Shown in pieces: positions 13,501 to 23,712 of a stretch of DNA of 64,000 bases (positions are counted from its first letter, which is position 1; the number at the start of each line of letters is the position of its first letter). Where the stretch lies: contig VZRZ01007311.1 of NCBI GenBank assembly GCA_013398175.1, forward strand, positions 1,269,246 through 1,333,245. The letters run 5' to 3'. Made by a program: the position numbers and the translations under genes. The notes under the pieces are model-generated. The model was not told the DNA's origin, searched no databases, and worked only from the letters and a program-made list of their open reading frames with translations. The stretch comes from Climacteris rufus (lineage: Eukaryota; Chordata; Aves; Passeriformes; Climacteridae).

Positions 13501-16500
13501 AAAAATGCTGATTCATCAGAAATTGATTTCTTCCTATTAGCTTTCTGCAATTATATGTTAGTCTTAGGAAGAAATTCTCATATTCTGAGAAGAGGAGAAG
13601 CCTGTTCTAGAAAACACAGTATGTTAGTGATTTAAAGCACGGATCTGATCATCAGTCACATAATGCTGGACTTTGAAGCCTGTTTCTGTTACACTCTGCC
13701 AGAAATAATCTTATTACTCCCATATCTTCAAATAATTACTTTTTTTTTTAAATCCCAGACAGCCTATTTGACATATATATATGTACATATACATATTTGT
13801 ATGACAACCTATTTTCACTTCAGCCCACTCTTTCTCTGACTTCCTTACATTATTTTTCACACTTCCTTCACACAATCACACGTAATGGAAATGACCAGAT
13901 GTAGCATTACTATTGTACATTTAATGCTACTCTTGAAGATTCTCTGCTATTTAGCCTTCATTTTCAGCAAACTGCACTTATAGAGAATATAAGAAAATAA
14001 AATAAAAACTGAAATTGGCAGTCTTCAGTTTTAGACTAGACCCTCCTTTGGATTTGGGGATAGATATTCAGACTGAAAACTTTAACTATGATCTTGTGTC
14101 AGCCACTGCCATGAGCATTTACTAACATCACATTAATACAATAAATACTGGGAGTTTCACAGGACAGTGATGAAGTTGGCCCCTTCACATGCATAGAATC
14201 TTTTGAGTATCTAAGCCTCATCTGGTTTACACTGAAGTTTTTTCTCTAATTACATCCAGACAATAGCACAACACTTTTTTTTTTCACTGCTGAACTCTTG
14301 ATCTACCATCTTTATTATGTTTCCTTTTATAAGTAATTTTATGGTCAAATACACAGCTGAAATTTAAATAAAATGAAATCATGACTTCTTTTCACCATTA
14401 GCCCGAGATAACATAATAGCATTATGACAGGTGAAGGTTAACATTTCTATTGGCAACTTTCATTTAAACCATCTCAGAGCAGGATGGCATGCATAATTGC
14501 TTTGTACCAATAGAGGAAATAACTCCCATTAATCCTGTGGTGAAGGTCATAGAAATATTGCACAGGCTCAGAACAATCACAGAATGAAGACAGAGGAGAA
14601 CGACAGGGTCATTTAATTCACATACCCCTAGCTACAAGCACAGCCTCAGACAACTGTTTACCTACCCAGTAGAGAATTTTTTCCATTATAATCTGCCAGC
14701 AAATAGGAAAAGAAAATTTCAGGAAAAAAAATAAAGTCAGGAAAGTCTTTGGTAAGAGTTAAAAATGTCTTTAAATAATATTCTTAAATAGCACAAGCTA
14801 CCACAGATAATTTGAATCTGGTCTATTATAAAGAAAAACCTTTCCCTTTTCAGCAAACAGCAAACAAAATCCTGATGCATGGAGAATCAGGCCTTCTATT
14901 TTTAATTATTTTTAATTTTTGCTATTATTAACATGCCCTTGTTCCATTCAGGAATACCAAGAGGCAATATGTTCTCATGGTAATTCTGGCCCAGTTTTTC
15001 AAGCCCAAGAGAACCTGTTAGTTTGGAATTCAGTGATTAGATGAACCAAATCAGAACTCCATCATTACTTTTAACTTTCCTATTACAGGTGAAGAACAGG
15101 AATTTGCACACTATGGACTTTCACACTAATTATTGCCAGGGGATATCCTTCCTCTTTAGAGATCTTAAATTGATGGCCAACTCCTAAACCAAAAGATTTC
15201 CATAGAAAACTCAGAAAATTACTAAGGAGTGTAGGAATGTATAGAAGGTACGCATCGTTACAGCAGCATTTCAAGAATTCCTCTAGGTCAGACAATTAAT
15301 CAGAGATGACCCAGCTTCATCCATGTTAGGGAACACAAACAGAGCTGGCACACTGTGTCATTTGAGCAATAGTAGCAACCATAAAAAGCATCTTCTGCTT
15401 CTGGACATATGTTAGAACCACGGACTGTGTTCCAAAACTGCTTCATTGTGTGCTGTTGAGGGAAAGATCATCTCCTATTGTATAAGCACATTGTTTTCCA
15501 GAGGATTGACTTTGGACCGGATGATGAACTGGCTGTTGTCTACTCTCCATCTCCTCCGCTCTGCTTCCCCTGTTCCCTTACATACACCTTTCACCCTCTC
15601 ATTTTCTCAGTCACTTCCTCATTTTCTCTGAGACTTATCCTGCCTCAGCCACATTCCATGCTAGAAAAATTTCCCCCTTCTGTGCCATTTATCAGTCATT
15701 GTTCCCTTCATTTTATTTCTGCTATTTACCCACATCTGTCATTTACTTAGACTACAAGATACCCATTAAAAAAAAGCTATTGCTGTCTCTATCCAGCAGA
15801 ATCCTCTCCTCCTTACTCTTGCTATTATTACTGGCTGAGGTTGCTCTTACATGAGAGTGAAACTCTCCACAAGCTCATTGTTTATAAACTCTTTACATGG
15901 ATAGTTTGTTTTGTACATCCTTTGTAGCTGCACAACCAGACTGGGCACACAAATGTGCAACAGATAGAGGGGTTACCACAGGTTGTTTTATCAACAGGAA
16001 ATAGTAGTGATGTTCATGGTTTTGGTCTGTCCCATTGAAAAGTAAAAGGCACAGTAATAATTTGCTCTTGGTTTACAATTCCAGTGGACCAAGAATGCAC
16101 AACTCTGTTACTGTGTCTTCACTGACAGGTGGTAGCCCAGGAAGATATTGTAGTATTGCCTTTTCTCCCAAATAGCAACTCCTTTAAACATCTTCCCATG
16201 ATCTGTTTGCCACTTCTCTCAGTGTCTTTTCCACTGTAGTTTTTATTTCATTAATGTAATGCAGGAAGCACATAGGTAGAGGAAAGTCACAACCTTCACT
16301 AGCATGCCAAGCCACACACAATATTGTGTGAAGGTCAATATTGCATAAATAGATGCTCCAGCACTTGTTTATTTGTTGGGGCCATGAAAACTGTAAATGC
16401 TATATAAACAAATAGGATTGATTTAATTATGTTCAGACAGTCTTATCTTTGGTTGGTTTCAGTTATTAAAAAATGCTGAAGTCTCTCAAAGCAAATTTAC

Positions 16501-17048
16501 AGAACTCAGGAAGTCTCAGGAGAAATGAAATTTCATAGTAACTTGCAATATATGAAACCCCTCTGTTACTAGAATTTGAGAGACTTCTAAATAAAGAAGT
16601 TACTCTTTTTTCTCCCAACACTTAAAGCAGTGACATTAAGGCATTTTTGCCTACACATATCAGTCCTGAAGTATTTAAAAAGTGACAAGAACAACCTTAC
16701 AACAACTGCTGGAAATACTAGGTGACATTTTACTACAGAAGTGCCATTGGGCACCAAAAAAATTAAGTAAATAAATTTACAACTGCACCAACAACTATCC
16801 TACCTATCTCAGGGCAAGCATTCCTGTCAGCATGCCATGCAGCCCAACTAGCTTGTGTCCCAAAAGCAGATTCATTGAGTTGGACTGCAGATAAAGATCA
16901 TTTTACTCTGACACAAAACTAGGTTGTTGCCAAGTCTTGCTGTTTATTCTTGGTCTTGTGAAGATATCAGCATCTGTAAAGTCATTCAGTGATCCAGAAA
17001 ACCGATCCTGACACAAACTAACCTGTTGAAACTAAAGAAAGTTAACTT
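10512..17048. other. Unannotated AT-rich DNA, no gene found
   Basis: No exon, RNA gene or transposon was recognised. There is a short alternating AT/GT run near 13774-13800, T runs near 13740 and 14275, and a nested palindrome at 16292-16335 (listed separately). The block at about 14395-14545 reads like a candidate conserved non-coding element, but conservation cannot be tested here. The 96-codon frame at 12840-13130 shows no recognisable domain. Confidence 0.65.
16292..16335. repeat. Nested inverted repeat: perfect 16-bp palindrome inside an 8-bp stem
   Basis: The 16 bases at 16315-16330 (cacacaatattgtgtg) are a perfect palindrome. An outer pair of 8-bp arms, accttcac at 16292-16299 and gtgaaggt at 16328-16335, is also perfectly complementary and overlaps the right half of the palindrome. 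The two structures would be mutually exclusive in a folded single strand. No function is implied. Confidence 0.85.
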
Positions 17049-17205
17049 TCACAGAATCACAGAATGGGTGAGGTTGGAAGGGACCATAGTGGGGCATCTG
17101 GTCCAAACTCCCTGCTCAAGCAGGGTCATCCCAGAGCACCTGGCACAGGATTGCATCCAGAAAGTCCTTGAATATATCCAGTGAAGGAGACTCCTTATCT
17201 GATCC
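17049..17205 (-). mobile_element. CR1 LINE, 3'-terminal fragment
   Basis: The plus strand begins with tcacagaatcacagaatgg, the reverse complement of the octamer repeats that end avian CR1 elements. It continues with the familiar CR1 terminal text (gaggttggaagggacc, then ctgctcaagcagggtc, then the ccagaaagtccttgaatat block). The element is therefore on the minus strand with its 3' end at about 17049 and is truncated at its 5' side near 17205. Such 5'-truncated stubs are the usual product of CR1 retrotransposition. Only non-coding and extreme C-terminal sequence is present. Confidence 0.93.
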
Positions 17206-17687
17206 ATCGCGTGCCACAGCAGAAATTTATGCCTTTGACTGGAGACGAAGAGGAGTCCTCTCTTTCACTGTAACTGACATTTATGTACTTTTTAAGGGAC
17301 ATAGTTATAGTGCAGGACTTAACCAGTTTTCCCTACTTCTACATGCTACCATTCCTCAAACATAGTTAAGACTTCCACATCCAGTTCTGTTACTGACACA
17401 CCACAATCTGGCTTCTTTGAACTTAATTTATCTCCATTCTGACCAGCTTGCTGTTCTGCCTCATGTACTGTTTGTCTCTGCAACAAAATCAGCTACTCCA
17501 CTTCCTTGGAAGAGATTCCTATCCATGAGAATGCATTATTTCAATGTCCATCTAGGGTTTTCTACTCAAAGGGCTCAGGTCTATTAATTCTGGGGACCAG
17601 CTACCAGTGAAAGTTACAGCAGAGATGTGCTGGAGCAACACACTCCTTAAGTACCATGACAATATCCTACCAGTGGAACATCACAGC

Positions 17688-17789
17688 TAATATTATATTA
17701 GTTATATTATAACTATAGCTATAATATTATCGCTACTATTATGTTAATTATATTATAATTATAATATAATTATATTATATATAATTATA
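17688..17789. repeat. AT-rich palindromic low-complexity tract
   Basis: About 100 bases built almost entirely of A and T with only a few G/C. They include local palindromes such as gttatattataac (17701-17713) and a long run of ATAATTATA-type self-complementary words from about 17745 to 17788. It could extrude a cruciform or be unstable in replication. It has no transposon ends that I can recognise. Confidence 0.85.
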
Positions 17790-20503
17790 GGACAGAAATT
17801 ATTTTCATGACCACCCACTGTTTGAAAAATAGTGTATGTCTTGACATTCAGCCTTGGACTTCTACTTGGCTGCTGCCATGGCTGGTCTTCCAGATTTTCC
17901 CTTGACTTTGTTTGGTCCTATGGCTGCTTGTTTACTTTTGTAGTAGGAATATTGTGATATACTGCATGAATTGCTGAAATAAATAAATGAATATACCTGG
18001 AGTATAAGGCTCTTGCTATGGTGTTTAATTGATGACTTTCGGTTCACATGGGACAAAATCAGAAATTTTACTCATAGAGGGTTAAATTGCTGTAAAATAA
18101 GAACCAGATAATCTCTGAAGTACAAAGACAAATTATGTCTAAAGAGCTTTCAGAAAGAATTGGGGAAAGAAGCACTTGAACAGAACTCAGTTCATTTTGT
18201 TTGCTTTCAATATTAAGGAAATCAGACAAAAAAGCAAGCCAGGCTGACGTGGGGTATGGGATTCAGCTGAGCATCTGGTCATTCATACTAAAACTCTGAC
18301 AAATGTCTATGCTCAAAGCTGCATCAATGTAAACTAAAAAATCTGAATCACATCTCACTCACCACAGTTTACTATGCAAAAATGGGATAAATATTTAGGG
18401 TTTTCTTCAATATGATCAGTTCAATATGGAGTAAATACTTGTCTTGGTTGTAGTGATATTCTGGGAAATAATTTTGCTGCTAGATCTTGATGCATTAGTG
18501 TGAATATAAAATTCCAACATGTGACTGGCACTGTAAAAAATGACTGAAAACAACCTCCAAATAGAAATATACTGGTGTCTCCTCAGACTGTCTGAGTATC
18601 TTTTTACTTAATTGATAAGAAATGCTTTAATCTCAAGTGGATTTTACTTTGGGTGTGTTACCCTGAATTTGCCTTAATTATGTCTCCTTTAGGTAGAAAA
18701 TCAAAATCACAAATGACTTATCTGAAAATTTTTTAAAAATTGCTTTCAGGACTTCATATAATCACAACTGGATTCTGTATCAACAGGTCAAGATGCTCAT
18801 AAATACATACACATGTACAAGGCTACATAAAGTGGTGTTGTGTGTGTGTGTAACTTGTGAAGGAATTTGCCCAACATCCCTCAGCTGGAATATCAAGGAA
18901 GTATTGGTTATTCCTATCTTTGAATCACAGGCATGGAGTAAGCAGATAGAGTCCAAAGAAGGCAGTGAGAAGTTTAAAACTGTATAGAAAGAATTTTCTC
19001 CAGGGAGTGCTTTGGCAGTTTGTTTTACTATAGACAAGAGAAAAGAGAGGAAGATATACCTTAATCCTTAAATATGTAAGAAGTTGCTGTAAAGAAGAAG
19101 AGAATAAGCCGAGTCTACTGCATATTGTGTAATTGCAGGTCTTTTTCTATAACACCCCTTGTGTTTAACATGGTCCTATCTGTTCTGTCATTTAGAAAAT
19201 GTGAAAGTGATGACCAGTCCTTCACGTGTTTTCGGGACAGTGCCATTGACATGGAGCTCTTCGTTGCAGATAGTGGTACTAATAAAGTTGCGTTTCACTA
19301 TATCATTGAGATTAGTTATATTAAAGCTGTGTTGTAGGGCAAAACATCCATATTTATGCTGTATTTAAGTTTCTATTAATAATAAATTTGTGTGAAATAC
19401 TTTTGTTATTAATATTGATCACTATTCCAATTGAAAGCCCAGATGTCAAGGTTTCCTTTAGCATCCTCAGTTATATTTAATAGTCCTGTTGATGAGAGAG
19501 AGCCTAATGAAGGCTAGCAGATGGTCTATTTAATATTGCTGTAGGGTTTGAAGCACTTGCCAAAACAGATACACAAAAGGATTTGACAGCTCTGTAGCTG
19601 GAAACCTTTAATTACAGCTACTTCACTCCTAGGGGTTTCTGTGAGGCCAACATAGCAACACAGCTTTAGGATAGGTCAGCATGGTGAGCAAAGGCTTCAT
19701 GGAGCCAGACAGTGAGTGCTGAACATTAATAAACTGGGCTTGGGGCAGGCAGCTTAGAAAGACAAGCCTGGACAGAGAGAGAGGAATAAGTGATGGTGTT
19801 TTCTCTGCCTCTGAGAACAGTCTGCCCTTTGTCTGAAATATCACCAACTGAAGACTGTCATCACCTGCTGAGCAGCTAGGTGGGCAGAAGGCTGATAGAC
19901 AAAGTGGGCTTTTAACTATGCCTGACTTATAGCTGGGACTTCACTTTAAAATGATGTGAACTTCAGTTCACTTACAACTATTAGAGACAGCACTTTGCAA
20001 GCTAGGGGGCTAAAATTTGCTGAGGTTGGAAAACTCTCTCTTGGAATGAGTGCACAAATTTATTCAGGACAAGAGAATATGCATACACACAGAAATCTAA
20101 GGTGTCTAAAAACTCTTTTGGTTTGTTGTTCCAAGCCTGAGTGGAAAGAAGGAGCTTTCAGAGACTTTCAGTGTCCCCTGTCTCTACCTGGAAAAATTGC
20201 TCCCTGGTTTTCTGGCACAAATTCACACCACTTCCAAAATTAAAAGAGGCATAATTAGCAGTCACATTCTGATTTTCCTGAATTGATTTCTTGGCAATTG
20301 TTTAGAAATTGAATCCATTCCTTCAGAAAGAATAGGTGTTTTCACTGCCTTTACTGTCTCTGGCGGATCTGTCTGTAACTAAAGGTATTGATTCTTTCTG
20401 AGTGCCAGGAGGAGCTAGTGTATGTTGTTCATATATAATTCCAAATATCTGATCAGTACTTGTTTTACACAGTATTTTCTAAAAAAAAAAACAAAGAATA
20501 TGT

Positions 20504-20535
20504 GGATATGCACACAGACGGATATGCACACAGAC
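20504..20535. repeat. Two exact tandem copies of a 16-bp unit
   Basis: The unit ggatatgcacacagac occurs at 20504-20519 and again, unchanged, at 20520-20535. It is followed by a partial related word (atatatgca). This is a short tandem duplication with no other associated feature. Confidence 0.95.
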
Positions 20536-22310
20536 ATATATGCAGTGAGGTTTTGACACTCTGTGACAATGGAAGAATGGTTTCCCCTCACTACCGTGCC
20601 CTTTGCTACACCTATCAACAGAGACCATCCTTGCATGCAAGAATAAATAATTTTGTGGAGAAAATGGGGAGAAAAAATCAAAACAGAAAAATAAACAGTA
20701 AGTGAGGTTTCCTAAACAAACTTATAAAGCATCTGAGAACAACAGCATAATAACAAATATTGCTGGTCTCTACAATATTGACACCCATGGATTTCATGCT
20801 CCAGTGTGATGAGAAAATCTCCACATCTTAAAAAATTCAGAAACAACATAAACAATTGCCAGGGTAGGTATGGAAATGCACAGGGGATAATCCCTTTTTT
20901 CACCACAGCTGGTGGAGTCAGTCCCTTTTCCACATACTGCCCTGTCTGTTGGCAGATTGTGAATTATCTCATGTAAAATCAGTTGTTTCTCATTATGCCA
21001 GACAATGCTGAAGCCTGACATTTTTACTACCTCATGTGAGAATCTCCATTTTTGGCTCCACCCAAACTGCAACTAGAAATAGCCAGATACCAAACACTAG
21101 TCTGAAGGAGAGAGTGTACTGGCCTGGCCCCAGCTACACAGGCAAATGAAGCAAATTTAAAGAAACAACTTAGAATCTACATTGATCTTTATCCAGCAAC
21201 AGGTGAAGTAACTGAAAAGATTCTGATTAGATTCAATAAGTCTCAAGAGACAAACTACCTCCCTAATGGGCAGAGGAGTGCAGCAGCAGCACAACGTCCT
21301 AGAAGGAGATACAGTCAGGATAGTAGTTACACAGGCTGCCAGATTTGAAGGTAATTGGAAGAGAATCACTAATTACAAAGGCTGTGAAATCAGACAACTC
21401 TTTCATCCCTGTATGCAGTTAAACCTGATAAGCAATGGCTAGATGGTAGGGATGTTTTGGAGCTAATTATATTTTTAATGTGATATGTATCTTCTTTGAT
21501 GTATATATTTTCAGTAAATGTTAATCTGTTTAATTTTTATTTACTTTGTACAGAGTTTTGGGATTTACTAAGATGAAAGAGGTTATTGTTTGTTTATTAT
21601 TTGGTGAGTGACAATGCCAGGGCTGACTCCTAAACTAGTCCATCATTTGTAACATAAGACCTCAAGCTATTCTAATACAGAAAATATACTTACAAAAATC
21701 AACTTTGATGAAAATGTATATACACAAAGGATATTCCATAATTAGAGAAGGTACAAAGCATTGAATGTGCCAGTAAAGTCAATTAAACACTAATTACTAT
21801 TGGATTCAGATCTACCATTGCATGATAAATTGCTCAAGTAAAAGTATCCTCTCCACACAGAGGTGCTAAATTCACCCCTGCTGATGTTACAGATGTTTTT
21901 TCAACTACTCCTCCAATTCTAATTGAGATAAAAAATGCAGAAACTTTCTTCTGTTTTAGGCAGCAATATGGAAAACTCATTAGCTGATATCATCTTCATA
22001 AGTAGTTTTCCTTGTGTGGTTACATGACAATCCTGCACTTTCCACATTTCTGTGCTGTGCTAATGATTTCACACCCTCTTTTTCTCAGGAGGGAGAAGAT
22101 GTCTCTGCAATGTGCAGCTGACATATGGTTAGTGTCTAGCCCTTTGCTATCATTCAGGTGATGGAGAGCTTTGGAAAACTCTTGACTTCATATCAATCTC
22201 AATGTGCTCCATCAGGAATTCTGCAGATGACAGTGATTCAGCTTTTTAAACATTTCCAAGAAGTTCATCACTCACTGCCACTTTTCTCCTTACCTTTGAG
22301 TGTTAACAAG

Positions 22311-22336
22311 TTTCCATATGCCGTTTCCATATGCCA
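22311..22336. repeat. Two tandem copies of a 13-bp unit
   Basis: tttccatatgccg (22311-22323) is followed directly by tttccatatgcca (22324-22336), one mismatch in 13. It is a minor local duplication. Confidence 0.93.
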
Positions 22337-23096
22337 TGTGGCTTTTATAAAATCTCAGGCAGTAACTTCTCCAAAAGCTCAGATACCTTTGTGGTAGTTT
22401 TGTTTAGCAGAATGTTCATGTCACCATGATGACAAAGTGAAAGGCATCCATTCCATGGGCTTCAATGCAGTTTGGAATGGTCTCTAATGAAGTTCAGTTT
22501 CAAAAATTTTAAGAGCAATTTGAAGATATTAATAGATCAATGTGATCTCCTAAAATAATTTCTACTTGAGTCACTCACTTGTCCTCCATCCAGTCTCTCT
22601 CCATACTAAAACTATAAAAAAATATATTTTAAATAGAATGAAAATCTTGAACTGATGTTAGCACAAATATCTTGTTCTTTCACCTTTCAGATCTCAGCTG
22701 CTCTAAGCATGTTCTTGACAGCAACTTGCTGTCAACTTACTGAAACTCCTTTAGACTTGTCATTCTGATCAATGTGTGTCTTACAGCCCCAGAACAAAAC
22801 CTGAATAGTGGCTTCAGAGTGCAGATGCACAAGATGTTTAAATATGTTTAGAGGGGGATAAAAGTCATATCCAACTAGTTTCTTGAGACTAGTACCTCAA
22901 TCCCTGCTCATCCATCCTGGCTTTCTATTGCCACATCTGAATATAACAAAAGAGTTCCCTCTCTACATGAAGAGAAACATTCTTTTCTCTATTCTCTTGA
23001 AGTCGTTCTTTCACATCCTGAGGTCTGCCTTTTCAAAGGAGACTGAGATGCTTTCTGAAATTGATGATTACAGACTAAGATACCAAAGTTTATATG

Positions 23097-23103
23097 TTTC
23101 TCT
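23097..23103. repeat. Flanking direct repeat (target-site duplication), left copy
   Basis: The 7 bases tttctct immediately left of the LTR at 23104-23705 recur immediately right of it at 23706-23712. This is the direct repeat expected from retroviral integration. It is 6 bp if the LTR end is taken one base further out. Confidence 0.75.
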
Positions 23104-23324
23104 ATCGCTGGCTCCGGGGGCTTGCTGAAGGCCGCTCAGCGATATACTGGGAGTGACCCTGGTGTGCCGGGGGCTGCAGCTTGCAGCTTCCCCAGAGACA
23201 GGGCGTCGTCCGACAGCTCGTTAGGTGCTGGCTCCTTTGTGACAAAGAGAGCCCCGGGCTGATGTTGCAGGCGCAGCAGAGACAATGACCCGAGGGAAGG
23301 GCCTTGGAAGCGATTTCCAGCTCT

Positions 23325-23330
23325 TTTATT
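23325..23330 (-). promoter_or_regulatory. LTR polyadenylation signal AATAAA
   Basis: On the minus strand the LTR reads GGGAAATAAAAGAG here, a canonical AATAAA hexamer. It lies about 115 bases downstream of the TATA-like element at 23443-23453, which is appropriate for an R-region poly-A signal. Confidence 0.6.
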
Positions 23331-23442
23331 TCCCGGGAAAAGCAGCAGGGAAAGAGGGTGAGGGTCCAGGAGAGGCGGCGCAGGGGTCCGGGAGAGCTGA
23401 AGGGTTAGCTACCAAGAGCAGGGTTTTTTGGGAAAGCGGGGG

Positions 23443-23453
23443 ATTTTATGGGG
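23443..23453 (-). promoter_or_regulatory. LTR TATA-like element
   Basis: The minus strand reads CATAAAATCC between two inverted CCAAT boxes upstream (23473-23477, 23502-23506) and the AATAAA signal downstream. The spacing fits an LTR U3 core promoter. Whether it is active is unknown. Confidence 0.5.
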
Positions 23454-23705
23454 ATTCAAGCGGGGAAAGCAACCAATGGGGGTACAAGGCTTGACACACA
23501 ACCAATAGGGAACCGAACTGTTATGAAATTTCCAGAACATAAGGCAGTAACCAACCGAAACATGCAAATGAAGGTACAAGGGGCGCTGGGGGCGAACCAA
23601 AACCTCTCCCTGAGCAGGGAGAAGCCTCAGACTGTGGCAACCTCAGGCTGTGCCCACCAGTCTTCAGCCTGTGGGGCTGTGGCTTTTGCCACACACACCG
23701 CCACA

Positions 23706-23712
23706 TTTCTCT
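23706..23712. repeat. Flanking direct repeat (target-site duplication), right copy
   Basis: tttctct is identical to 23097-23103 on the other side of the solo LTR. See the LTR entry. Confidence 0.75.

Larger units (their letters stand above)
17206..23096. other. Unannotated AT-rich DNA, no gene found
   Basis: No supported gene. Contents noted are an AT-rich palindromic tract at 17688-17789 (listed), a 13-base TG run at 18839-18851, an exact two-copy 16-bp tandem repeat at 20504-20535, and a two-copy 13-bp repeat at 22311-22336 (one mismatch). Overlapping frames on both strands around 20.4-21.1 kb and 23.4-23.7 kb are chance frames. Confidence 0.65.
23104..23705 (-). mobile_element. Solo LTR of an endogenous retrovirus (class II / ERVK-like)
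   Basis: This roughly 600-bp block is far richer in G+C and CpG than everything around it. On the minus strand it begins TGTGGCGGTG at 23705 and carries the layout of a retroviral LTR. Two inverted CCAAT boxes lie at 23473-23477 and 23502-23506. A TATA-like CATAAAATCC lies around 23443-23453, and an AATAAA polyadenylation signal at 23325-23330, about 115 bases downstream of the TATA. A GC-rich R/U5-like tail follows. It is flanked by a 7-bp direct repeat, so the provirus body has apparently been lost by LTR-LTR recombination, leaving a solo LTR. The inner terminus reads ...CGAT(A) rather than the canonical CA, so either the end is mutated or the boundary is off by a few bases. The 6-7 bp duplication and size fit class II avian ERVs; that class call is inference. 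Retained CpGs suggest a fairly recent insertion. Overlapping frames on both strands are not genes. Confidence 0.82.

Noticed and set aside
18839..18851. TG dinucleotide run as a microsatellite
   Set aside because: Only about 6 units, too short to call as a feature.
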